A DNA stretch of 28,193 nt from Methylotenera_A sp040387035 (GTDB taxonomy: Bacteria > Pseudomonadota > Gammaproteobacteria > Burkholderiales > Methylophilaceae): contig JAZKEN010000006.1 of NCBI GenBank assembly GCA_040387035.1, positions 1 to 28,193 on the forward strand, written 5' to 3'. Shown here piece by piece: positions 7,466-15,246 of the stretch (its first letter is position 1; each line of letters opens with the position of its first letter). The notes beneath the pieces were generated by a model. It had not been told where the DNA came from. It searched no databases and saw only the letters and a program-made list of their open reading frames with translations. The position numbers were made by a program, and so were the translations under genes.

Positions 7466-7511
7466 TGCAAATTTTGCACGCATCAGCTGCCGGAACCATG
7501 CAAAGTTTGCA
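7466..7511. promoter_or_regulatory. Paired palindromic enhancer sites, TGCAAA-N-TTTGCA twice
   Basis: Two perfect 13-bp palindromes, TGCAAATTTTGCA at 7466-7478 and TGCAAAGTTTGCA at 7499-7511, have centres 33 bp apart (about three helical turns, same face). They lie roughly 85 and 118 bases upstream of the leftward sigma-54 start and roughly 120 and 153 bases upstream of the rightward one. That is the usual placement of enhancers for sigma-54 activators. Between them and the rightward promoter, TATCTTGTTTTTG (7517-7529) partly resembles an IHF site, but two of its ten fixed positions differ. The activator that binds is not shown by the sequence; the NtrC-type regulator at 15247 is the local candidate. 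Confidence 0.85.
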
Positions 7512-7598
7512 GTGTTTATCTTGTTTTTGCACAAGTTAAGTCCGGTAATAAAGAATATATATCATTAAAAACAGTGGTTTAGCATTAATGGCATAAGG

Positions 7599-7615
7599 TG
7601 GCATCAAGGTTGCAT
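7599..7615 (+). promoter_or_regulatory. Sigma-54 promoter of the envelope operon
   Basis: TGGCATCAAGGTTGCAT has GG (7600-7601) and GC (7612-7613) exactly 10 bases apart and matches TGGCAC-N5-TTGCA at all but one specified position (T for C). The predicted start is near 7625, leaving a leader of about 24 bases before the ATG at 7649. Confidence 0.8.
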
Positions 7616-7648
7616 AAAGCTTAGTCATTTGATTGAGCGAAACATTGC

Positions 7649-9601
7649 ATGACACAAGCTGGTATTACAAAACCAAATATCCAAAAGTTAGAGCAAGCAC
7701 TTCTACTGTACTTCATGAGTGCCTACTTGCTGATCTTGTTTTTAGTGGCAAGCACTATCGAATTTCAAGCGGTTTATGCGGAAAACAAATTCAGTTTTGT
7801 GTTTCTGAGTGTGGCATTTTTGATGTACGGATTTTTCTATTTAGCACCAGCCTTTCTGCTGACGCATCTAACTAAAAAGGGGCTTAGTGCGCACCTATCA
7901 AAACCCGCCGCACAAAAGGCGGTTTATTTTGTTGCCATATTTACAAGCGCAATCACTACTTTGTTGTTTTACGCAAACGCCAAGTTATATGGCTTGTACG
8001 GCATGTATATCAACGGATTTGTGCTGAACCTGCTGATGACGCCAGGTGGTGTAGAGTCGTTAGGTGGCAGTTCGGCCAGTGATATTGGCTTTGCCGCAAT
8101 TGCTATCGGATTTTTATTATTGCAGGCAGGCTTGCTATGGCTGATTGTTCGTTATGTGCAAGCGAATTATGCGCAAAGTGTATATGCCGTAAGCCAGCGA
8201 CTGTTTGGCTGGAAATCCGCATTGGCTGCTTTATTGATGGTGGTGACTGTGCATATGTCTTACGCTTACGATCTGCACACCAAGCATCAACTTTCCACAG
8301 TGGCGCAAATGGTGCCCTTTTATCAGGCGGTATCTGCGCGTGGCATCTTTAAATCGCTGGGAATAAAAGGCACACGTTCTAGCAGTTTAAAAGCCAGGGG
8401 CAAGCTGCACTACCCCCTTAACCCGATTCAATCCACCAAGCCAGCTAAGCCTTATAACATTGTATGGCTGGTCTCTGAATCATGGCGTGCGGATACTTTA
8501 AATGCCCACATCATGCCTAATGCATGGAATTTCGCCCAGCAATCTACCCGCTTCACTAAAAATTACAGTACCGGCAATGGCACGCGCGCTGGCGTATTTG
8601 GCATGTTGATGGGTTTGCCTTCCAGCTATTGGTTCCAGTTTTTGCAAGAGCAACGTGGCGCAACCATTTTGGATGTGATGCGTAGCCAGGGCTACCAAAT
8701 GCAGTTTTATACCAGCGCGTTATTCAGCTATCCGGAATTCGATAAAACGATTTTTGCGCAAATGCCCGCACAGCAAATGCACGCATTGCAAAGCAACCAA
8801 AAACAGGGCTGGCAAAACGACCAGCAAAACGTCAGCGATTTATTGTCATTTATTGATCAGCGCGATACCAGCAAGCCATTTTTTACCTTTATGTTTTTTG
8901 AGTCACCGCATGCGCGCTATTACTTTCCGCCCGAAAGTGTCATTGCCAAGCCATATCGTGATGACCTGAATTATGCGAGCCTGAGCAAGGAAGCACTAAG
9001 GACCGATATTGTGCCGATCAAGAATCGCTATATTAATGCGGTACATCATTTGGATAGCCAGTTTGGGCGCGTATTTGATTATTTAAAACAGCATCAGCTA
9101 CTGGATAACACCATTGTTATTTTGGTGGGCGACCATGGTGAAGAATTTATGGAGCATGGCTTTTGGGGGCATAACTCAACTTTTGTGGATGAGCAGATAC
9201 GCACGCCACTGGTTATCTATGTGCCCAATAAGCCAGCAGCCGTGATTCAAACAATGAGTAGCCACGCCGATATCGTGCCGACTTTGATGCCTATGCTGGG
9301 CGTCAGCAGCCCACAAGCTGATTACAGCATTGGTATTAATTTGTTTAGCAATCAAACGCGCGACCATGTGTATATCGCCGATTGGGACAAGCTAGCCTAT
9401 GTGGATAGCGAAGTAAAGATTGTGCACCCCGTCAATAACAATAGCCTGTTTAAGCTTGCAGTCACAACGTCTGATGATAAAAGCGTACCCGATGCCATCG
9501 CGCGTCAAATCATGCTGAAAAAACAAAAAGCAACCATGCAAGTGATGCAGGATTTAACGCACTTTGCTAAGCCAGCCGCCGTAAACAGGGTTGCGCATTA
9601 A
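7649..9601 (+). CDS. YejM/PbgA-like inner-membrane sulfatase-fold protein
   Basis: A 650-residue protein with about five N-terminal membrane helices (within 15-205), a linker, and a C-terminal alkaline-phosphatase/sulfatase-fold domain from about 268. The domain has SESWRAD (Glu277), the nucleophile region STGNGTRAGVFGML (Thr312) and VGDHGEEF (Asp495-His496) followed by WGHNSTF. The layout and these blocks resemble YejM (PbgA/LapC), which governs LPS synthesis through LapB/LpxC. Unlike an LTA synthase, it retains the GHNS signature typical of YejM-like proteins. Whether it is an enzyme or a regulator here is open. Only a weak GAG precedes the ATG, but the start fits the sigma-54 promoter. Its stop codon overlaps the next ATG (TAATG), so the genes are coupled. 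Confidence 0.85.
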   Translation: MTQAGITKPNIQKLEQALLLYFMSAYLLILFLVASTIEFQAVYAENKFSFVFLSVAFLMYGFFYLAPAFLLTHLTKKGLSAHLSKPAAQKAVYFVAIFTSAITTLLFYANAKLYGLYGMYINGFVLNLLMTPGGVESLGGSSASDIGFAAIAIGFLLLQAGLLWLIVRYVQANYAQSVYAVSQRLFGWKSALAALLMVVTVHMSYAYDLHTKHQLSTVAQMVPFYQAVSARGIFKSLGIKGTRSSSLKARGKLHYPLNPIQSTKPAKPYNIVWLVSESWRADTLNAHIMPNAWNFAQQSTRFTKNYSTGNGTRAGVFGMLMGLPSSYWFQFLQEQRGATILDVMRSQGYQMQFYTSALFSYPEFDKTIFAQMPAQQMHALQSNQKQGWQNDQQNVSDLLSFIDQRDTSKPFFTFMFFESPHARYYFPPESVIAKPYRDDLNYASLSKEALRTDIVPIKNRYINAVHHLDSQFGRVFDYLKQHQLLDNTIVILVGDHGEEFMEHGFWGHNSTFVDEQIRTPLVIYVPNKPAAVIQTMSSHADIVPTLMPMLGVSSPQADYSIGINLFSNQTRDHVYIADWDKLAYVDSEVKIVHPVNNNSLFKLAVTTSDDKSVPDAIARQIMLKKQKATMQVMQDLTHFAKPAAVNRVAH

Positions 9602-10314
9602 TGCGTTTCTGGTGGTTAATCAACAAAAACTGCTTGCTACAGCAAATAGTTTTGCTGTTGGCCAGCGCGTTATTTTTAATCTTTATCTACCCCAAAACAG
9701 GATTAGACCAGCGCTTAATCGCCCCATACTTTGATGCATCCCATCAACAGTTTGGCCTCAAACATGCCTGGATTCTGGAAAACATTCTGCATACAGGCTT
9801 GAAATATTGCATCACTTTTGTGGCCTTAGGCACCCTGCTAGCTGGCTTTTTAGCCAATATTCATGATCCTTTAAAGCCTTATCAGAAGCGATTTTTATGG
9901 GTATTTATGGTGATGTTGATGAGTACAGCTGCGGTTTCGTTACTGAAACACCACAGCATGCATGGATGCCCAAACGACTTGGCACTGTATGGCGGAAATT
10001 TGCCTTACCTGCAATTGTTTGACGCCTTGCCCTTGGGCGCTGCAATGGGCAATTGCTTTCCGGGCGGGCATGCCAGTGGCGGCTTTGCGCTGATGGCATT
10101 TTATTTTGCCTTTAGGGATGTTCAGGCTAAGTTTGCGCAATCAATGTTAAAGATTTCGCTGACTTTGGGTTTTGTCATGGGCTGGGCTCAAATGATGCGC
10201 GGGGAACACTTTTTATCACACAACTTATGGAGCGCTTGGGTAGTCTGGGCCATTTGCCTTGCCTGCCAACCGCTGCTGCTTGCTTCAACAATGAATAGAA
10301 ATGCATTGAAATGA
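9601..10314 (+). CDS. PAP2-family membrane phosphatase
   Basis: A 237-residue multi-pass membrane protein. The PAP2 catalytic blocks are recognisable but divergent: KHHSMHGCPNDL (Lys116 for motif 1), CFPGGHASG (His157, motif 2) and RGEHFLSHNLWS (Arg200 and His207, motif 3). Motif 3 normally has an Asp four residues after the His; here it is Ser211. Family members remove or transfer phosphate on lipids (undecaprenyl diphosphate, phosphatidylglycerophosphate, lipid A 1-phosphate). Lying between a YejM-like and an EptA-like gene, it is most plausibly a lipid A or lipid-carrier phosphatase, but the substrate is inferred from context. It shares one base with the gene before it and overlaps the gene after it by four (ATGA). 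Confidence 0.85.
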   Translation: MRFWWLINKNCLLQQIVLLLASALFLIFIYPKTGLDQRLIAPYFDASHQQFGLKHAWILENILHTGLKYCITFVALGTLLAGFLANIHDPLKPYQKRFLWVFMVMLMSTAAVSLLKHHSMHGCPNDLALYGGNLPYLQLFDALPLGAAMGNCFPGGHASGGFALMAFYFAFRDVQAKFAQSMLKISLTLGFVMGWAQMMRGEHFLSHNLWSAWVVWAICLACQPLLLASTMNRNALK

Positions 10315-11963
10315 CACGTTTATTTAACTCTCCAACGCAAAGCCGTGCCATTTTATTGGTGAGCGCATTTATCATGCTAACGGGTAATTGGTCGCTTTTT
10401 AACAGAATTTTAGAAATCTACCCATTCAAATTAGGTAACCTGCCTTTTCTGTTATCTCTGGCTGTATTTTTCAGCACACTGACGGCTATTTTCTTTTTGT
10501 GCATTTGCCATGGCAAAGCAACGCGCTGGATCCTGGCCATATTTTTGGTGATCGCTTCCCAAGCCGCCTACTATATGGACCAGTTTGGCGTGATCGTTGA
10601 TATCGTGATGATAGACAATATCATGCAAACCAATCCGCAAGAGTTTGCAGGATTATTAAGCACCCATTTAGCGATTAGAACTTTAGTGTTTGGCCTTATC
10701 CCAGCTTGGTTAATCATTCAATTCTGCCCTAAACCAGCCAGTATCCGCCAGGAACTACGATCAAAATTACGTTGGCTGGGGATGATGCTTGTATTGCTGG
10801 TAGTGGTAGTCGCGCCGTTTACTGCGGGCTACGCTTCGTTTATGCGCGAACATAAAATCACCCGCTTTTATGCAAACCCAACTTATACCACTTACTCCGC
10901 AATCAAATATTTAACTCAGCAAATGCGGCTTGCAAAGCCGGTCGCGCTTAAAAACGTTGCAAAAGATGCGGTAATGGTGGGGCCTAGCTCTAGAACCGAG
11001 CTGATGATTTTAGTGGTTGGTGAGACTGCGCGCAGTGACCGTTTTTCGCTAAACGGCTATCACCGGCAAACCAACCCACTACTGGCAAAGCAGGATGTGC
11101 TCAGTTTGAGTAATGTGAGTTCGTGCGGTACCTCTACCGGTGTTTCTGTGCCCTGTATGTTTTCGGCGCTCAACCGTAAAGATTACAGCAAAGAAGAGGC
11201 GCTTAACCAAGAAAACGCACTGGATGTGCTATTTGATCATGGGGTACAGATTTTGTGGCGGGATAATAATTCCGACTCAAAGGGCGTGGCAACGCGTATG
11301 AAATATGAAGACTTTAAAAGTCCAACACATAACCCGGTCTGTGAAGGTGAGTGCCGCGACATCGGTATGTTAAGCGGTTTGGATAAATACATAGAGGCCA
11401 GGCGCGGCAAAGATATCCTGATTGTATTGCATCAAATGGGTAACCATGGGCCGGAATATTACCGACGATATCCAAAGGAATTTGAACGCTTTAAGCCTGT
11501 TTGCATGACTGGCGAGCTACAGAATTGTACGCAGGAAGAAATCGATAATGGTTACGATAATGCCATTTTGTATACCGACTATTTTTTATCTAACGTGATT
11601 GATTTACTGAAAAAGTATGACAATACCTTTGCGACATCCATGTTATATGTAAGTGATCACGGTGAGTCCTTAGGCGAGCATGGGCTTTATTTACATGCGG
11701 CACCCTATGTAATTGCACCCAAAGAGCAAACCCATGTGCCTGCGATTGTGTGGATGGGTAAATATTTTGATTATAGTAAAACTCAGCTAATGCCTTATAA
11801 AGATTACCCCTTAAGCCATGATGATTTGTTTTGCAGTTTGCTGGTGGCGTTTGAGCTGGATTCAAAAACCTGCGAGGCTAAAAAAGAGGTGCTAATGCAA
11901 AATCTAGATTTTAAGGCCAATGCAATTGGGCCGAATCCCCAGAACTTAAGCGCCGCCCATTGA
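10311..11963 (+). CDS. eptA: Lipid A phosphoethanolamine transferase, EptA/MCR-like
   Basis: A 550-residue protein with five N-terminal membrane helices and a periplasmic alkaline-phosphatase-fold domain. It carries the full EptA signature: VGETARSDRFSLNGY (Glu238), SCGTSTGVSVPC with the phosphoacceptor Thr276 between the disulphide cysteines 272 and 282, QMGNHGPEY, and SDHGESLGEHGLYLH. These supply the zinc ligands and nucleophile for moving phosphoethanolamine from phosphatidylethanolamine to lipid A, which lowers surface negative charge and is associated with resistance to cationic peptides. It is the third gene of the coupled operon and should be sigma-54 dependent with it. Its stop is two bases from the end of the convergent gene, with no terminator visible between. 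Confidence 0.93.
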   Translation: MTRLFNSPTQSRAILLVSAFIMLTGNWSLFNRILEIYPFKLGNLPFLLSLAVFFSTLTAIFFLCICHGKATRWILAIFLVIASQAAYYMDQFGVIVDIVMIDNIMQTNPQEFAGLLSTHLAIRTLVFGLIPAWLIIQFCPKPASIRQELRSKLRWLGMMLVLLVVVVAPFTAGYASFMREHKITRFYANPTYTTYSAIKYLTQQMRLAKPVALKNVAKDAVMVGPSSRTELMILVVGETARSDRFSLNGYHRQTNPLLAKQDVLSLSNVSSCGTSTGVSVPCMFSALNRKDYSKEEALNQENALDVLFDHGVQILWRDNNSDSKGVATRMKYEDFKSPTHNPVCEGECRDIGMLSGLDKYIEARRGKDILIVLHQMGNHGPEYYRRYPKEFERFKPVCMTGELQNCTQEEIDNGYDNAILYTDYFLSNVIDLLKKYDNTFATSMLYVSDHGESLGEHGLYLHAAPYVIAPKEQTHVPAIVWMGKYFDYSKTQLMPYKDYPLSHDDLFCSLLVAFELDSKTCEAKKEVLMQNLDFKANAIGPNPQNLSAAH

Positions 11964-11965
11964 TG

Positions 11966-12457
11966 CTATGGGCAACGTAAGTTTTCAGGCGCATTGGTGG
12001 TGATTTGCTCACGATCAATCCACATAATGGCTTTAACTCGGCCATCTACATGGCAAGCCTCTACATAACCGATTGCGCCGCTGGTTTGGGCTACATAGCG
12101 CAACACTGCTTCTTCTGAATTAACGGAATATGGCGGTAGTACGCCGTTAAAGTATTGCCCATTCCAGTAATCAACTTGTTTTTTCGGCAAGCTGCCCAGC
12201 ACCGCTAGTGAGAATTGTTGCCTTAGCGGATGTTCCGACCTTAAATTGACAGGCTTGATCCGCTGCCCTTTTGGCCAATACAGTTGCTTACGCCAGTAAA
12301 TCAGGCTTAATTCGTTAACCGCTAATTCATTGCCTGTTTTTAGTTCATCGCTGTTGACGATAATGGCGATAATCGGCGTATTGCCTTCTGCTTGTGCTTG
12401 CGGCAACATGCAAAACAGCAGCCCGATGATCAACAGTTTACGCATCAAAATAAGCAT
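11966..12457 (-). CDS. Periplasmic PstS-like substrate-binding protein
   Basis: About 163 residues with a signal peptide (MRKLLIIGLLFCMLPQAQA) and a domain resembling the truncated phosphate-binding (PstS/PBP-like) family: ELSLIYWRKQLYWPKGQRI, LRQQFSLAVLG and the GAIGYVE block near the end. No permease or ATPase is encoded nearby, so it is unlikely to feed a transporter here; a sensing or accessory role is possible. Start choices are TTG 12466, ATG 12457 and ATG 12445. I use 12457, but the signal peptide also fits 12445, and none has a good ribosome binding site. It follows the barrel gene by 18-30 bases on the same strand and is probably co-transcribed with it. Confidence 0.75.
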   Translation of the reverse strand: MLILMRKLLIIGLLFCMLPQAQAEGNTPIIAIIVNSDELKTGNELAVNELSLIYWRKQLYWPKGQRIKPVNLRSEHPLRQQFSLAVLGSLPKKQVDYWNGQYFNGVLPPYSVNSEEAVLRYVAQTSGAIGYVEACHVDGRVKAIMWIDREQITTNAPENLRCP

Positions 12458-12484
12458 TGAAAACAATATTAGAAAACGCGGTAT

Positions 12485-13489
12485 TTAGAAAAAAAGCGCA
12501 AAAGAAGCACTGAATCCACGCGGTGATTCCGGTAAGGCTTCGCTACCACCCGTGAATTCCAGTTTTAATAATTGCGTTGGTTTCACCCGCCAAGTAGCGC
12601 CAATCAACCAGCGTTCCCTTGCCCCCTCATCTGGGCGCTGTAACGTTTCCAGTCGCGTGATCCAGTACCAGTCGTGCAAGCCCAGGCTATTGAGTGGTAC
12701 CGCGGTTTGCAAGTAGGCGCCACTGCCGCCATCATGGTCTTTGGTATTAAAGCGCTGGAATGCTTCAGCGCTAATTTCAATATTACTAAGCGTTGTAACA
12801 AAATCTAAGCCGAGCAAACGGTAACTGGCAGCGCTAAGCCCTTGTTCACGAAAGGATAATAACGAGATGCCGATATCGGACTGGTTTTTTAAACTCAGGC
12901 GTAAGCCGCGCACATGCTCAAACTGCCGCTCTTCATCGTCTTGTTCCTGGTCTTCTAATAACTCGCCAAACAGTTTGTATTCAAAGGCGCTTTTTTCAAA
13001 TGGAATAGCGCCGTGCAGCATGATGCCATTGGTGGCGGTTGGGAAAAGCTGTGTGGTGGCTAGTGGCCGAGACGTGGTCCACACCAAGGGCGGTGCGTGC
13101 AGTAGATTCCAACGGCTATTGGGTGTTAAAAAGCGGCCTGCACGAAAATTTACCTGTTCAGATAAATTGTAATCAAAATAGAAACGCTCTAAGTCTAAGT
13201 GTCCTTCTTTGCGCGAAAAGCTTTTATCGTCGTTCCATGCCAGTGGCCTTTCCGCTTCCAGCTCACTAAAGAAACTCAGGCGGCCTTCACCTGTCCAGGT
13301 TAGCAGCAGGCTGATTTCATTAATCGCCGCTTCTGCTTCTTGGTCCCTGTGCAAAGTGATGCCTGCACTACTGTAGCCACCTAGCTGAAAACCATCTAAC
13401 CAGCTAGCGTTGTCTTCCGCCAGCGCGGGCTTGCATAGTAATGTGGAGAGCACTAGACTTGCAATGATGAAAACAAAACGATTTTGCAT
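12485..13489 (-). CDS. Outer-membrane beta-barrel protein (porin-like)
   Basis: About 334 residues. There is a signal peptide (MQNRFVFIIASLVLSTLLCKPALA), then many short alternating strands rich in aromatics (GGYSSAGITL, FRAGRFLTP, WYWITRLETL), and a terminal aromatic residue (SFALFF), which together indicate an outer-membrane barrel. I do not recognise a substrate class; the GRFLTP stretch recalls phosphate- or anion-selective (OprP/OprO-type) barrels, which would suit the PstS-like partner, but this is weak. I prefer ATG 13489, which has GGAA about seven bases upstream, over ATG 13501. It is divergent from the sensor kinase, with about 90 bases between the starts. Confidence 0.75.
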   Translation of the reverse strand: MQNRFVFIIASLVLSTLLCKPALAEDNASWLDGFQLGGYSSAGITLHRDQEAEAAINEISLLLTWTGEGRLSFFSELEAERPLAWNDDKSFSRKEGHLDLERFYFDYNLSEQVNFRAGRFLTPNSRWNLLHAPPLVWTTSRPLATTQLFPTATNGIMLHGAIPFEKSAFEYKLFGELLEDQEQDDEERQFEHVRGLRLSLKNQSDIGISLLSFREQGLSAASYRLLGLDFVTTLSNIEISAEAFQRFNTKDHDGGSGAYLQTAVPLNSLGLHDWYWITRLETLQRPDEGARERWLIGATWRVKPTQLLKLEFTGGSEALPESPRGFSASFALFF

Positions 13490-13578
13490 GATCAATTCCA
13501 TAGCCGCACGGTGTTTGCGGCGCTATCTCGATAGTTGTGATTGTCTCATAACTACTCAAAACCAGCCTTAATATCCAC

Positions 13579-15243
13579 TTGATAAAACGTCTCACGATTC
13601 GCCAATTATTACTGTTGGCTTTTTTACTGGCTGGTTTATTACCCGCTATGCTGGTGAGTTTTTTAAGTTTTTATCAGGCCAAGACGGCACTTAAAAAAGA
13701 AATCACCCGCGATTTGCAGACTTTAAGCCAAACCGTTGCCAGCAATGTATCGCGCATGATGTTCGAGCGCACCCAAAATGTGGCGTCCTGGAGTCAGTTG
13801 GCGATTATGCAAGAGCTGCAAATCGACGATATTGATAAACGCTTATCTACATTTTTGCGGGAGCTTCAACTAAGCTACGGTGATGTTTATCACACCATTT
13901 ATGTGGTCGATACGCAAAACAAAGTAATTGCTTCCAGCAATCCGCGCCAGCTAAACCAAATCGTGCAAGTACCAACATCCTGGTTTATTGGCGGCACGGG
14001 CAATAAAAAAATGACGTTTTCCGTTATCCAGCACGATGTACTGGCGATTTCGCAAGAAGTGATTGAGCCTGGAACGAATCAAGTGATTGGGCGCCTTGTC
14101 GCAGAATTCAATTGGCAGCAAATACAGCGCCTATTAAGCTCTGCTGTACAAAAACCATCGGCAGTAGCGTTGTTGGGTGAACAGGGTAAAGCATTAGCGG
14201 CAAGCCGTAATTGGAAAGCGGACGTAGGTTATGAAATGCATGCTGTAAGCGAATTTAGCATTCAGCCTGCCGCGCCAACGTGGCAGGTGCGGGTCGAGAA
14301 GCTGCACTCATTAGCGGTGGAGCCTGTGCATCGTTTAGGCTATATTTTCTTGGCGCTATTAGCTAGCACACTGTTATTTGCGGCTTTTTTAGTGACACCA
14401 ATCGCACAAGCCATCACCCGGCCGCTGGCAAAATTAACACTGTTTGTGCGCAGCTTTAAGCAGGATCAACTGGCTGAAACGCCAAAAACAGGACCGCCAG
14501 AGGTGCAGGAGCTTGCGATTGCTTTTGAGAATATGATGCAGGATCTAGCAAAAACGCAGGCTAATTTAACGCGTGCTGCCAAGCTGGCAGTAGTGGGAGA
14601 AATGGCCGCCGCCATGAGCCATGAGGTGCGTACCCCGCTGGGAATATTGCGGTCATCCGCTGATATATTATTACGCGAACCAACCCTGACCAAAGACGGA
14701 AAAGAAGTGCTGGGATTTATTATTTCGGAAACGGAGCGGCTTAACAGGCTGGTTTCTACTTTAATTGATTCTGCGCGCCCGCGCCTGCCACAGTTTGTTG
14801 CCGTTGATTTAGCTGACCTGATCAAAAAAATTGTCGGCATGTTACGCAGCCAGGCAGAGCCCAAAAATATTGCGCTAAATTTGGCGTTATCAGAACCTGT
14901 CATCGCAGAAATCGATCAAGACCAAATCACACAGGTCATCATGAACATCGTCTTAAATGCCATACAAATCTTGCCAATAGGCGGCAAAATATTCATCCAT
15001 TTGCAGCAACAACAGGATGTGGCCATTATTGAGGTGGTCGATGATGGGCCAGGTATTGCTGAGGCCAATCAAGCGCATATTTTTGAACCGTTTTTCACCC
15101 AGCGTGCAGGCGGTGTCGGTTTGGGTTTGGCGGTGGTGCGGCAAATCGTACAGGCGCATGGTGGTGATATTCGTTACGCCACCAGCCAGTTTGGCGGTGC
15201 GCAGTTTACAATCTCATTACCTATCCATAAAGCGATTAGTTAG
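13579..15243 (+). CDS. Membrane sensor histidine kinase
   Basis: 554 residues. Two membrane helices (about 8-30 and 253-276) frame a periplasmic domain of some 220 residues that looks like a Cache-type sensor (VYHTIYVVDTQNKVIASS, VLAISQEVI). A HAMP-like segment (ITRPLAKL) follows, then a HisKA domain with the phospho-acceptor His348 in MSHEVRTPLG, and an HATPase domain with NIVLNAIQ, DDGPGI and GGVGLGLAVV. It should phosphorylate the regulator that begins four bases after its stop. The start must be TTG 13579: an in-frame stop lies 30 bases upstream, and the next ATG would cut into the first helix. The ribosome binding site is poor, so expression may be low. Confidence 0.93.
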   Translation: MIKRLTIRQLLLLAFLLAGLLPAMLVSFLSFYQAKTALKKEITRDLQTLSQTVASNVSRMMFERTQNVASWSQLAIMQELQIDDIDKRLSTFLRELQLSYGDVYHTIYVVDTQNKVIASSNPRQLNQIVQVPTSWFIGGTGNKKMTFSVIQHDVLAISQEVIEPGTNQVIGRLVAEFNWQQIQRLLSSAVQKPSAVALLGEQGKALAASRNWKADVGYEMHAVSEFSIQPAAPTWQVRVEKLHSLAVEPVHRLGYIFLALLASTLLFAAFLVTPIAQAITRPLAKLTLFVRSFKQDQLAETPKTGPPEVQELAIAFENMMQDLAKTQANLTRAAKLAVVGEMAAAMSHEVRTPLGILRSSADILLREPTLTKDGKEVLGFIISETERLNRLVSTLIDSARPRLPQFVAVDLADLIKKIVGMLRSQAEPKNIALNLALSEPVIAEIDQDQITQVIMNIVLNAIQILPIGGKIFIHLQQQQDVAIIEVVDDGPGIAEANQAHIFEPFFTQRAGGVGLGLAVVRQIVQAHGGDIRYATSQFGGAQFTISLPIHKAIS

Positions 15244-15246
15244 CCC

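Noticed and set aside
7516..7535. CTTGT-N6-ACAAG hairpin in the divergent control region
   Set aside because: A five-base stem in AT-rich DNA is expected by chance; no T-run or other support.
13484..13499. GG-N10-GC on the minus strand at the start of the barrel gene
   Set aside because: It lies over the start codon, so transcription would begin inside the gene, and the remaining consensus positions match poorly.
13510..13523. GG-N10-GC pattern (possible sigma-54 promoter) ahead of the sensor kinase
   Set aside because: Only the invariant GG and GC match; the rest of the -24/-12 consensus is absent and the region is GC-rich, where this spacing arises easily by chance.
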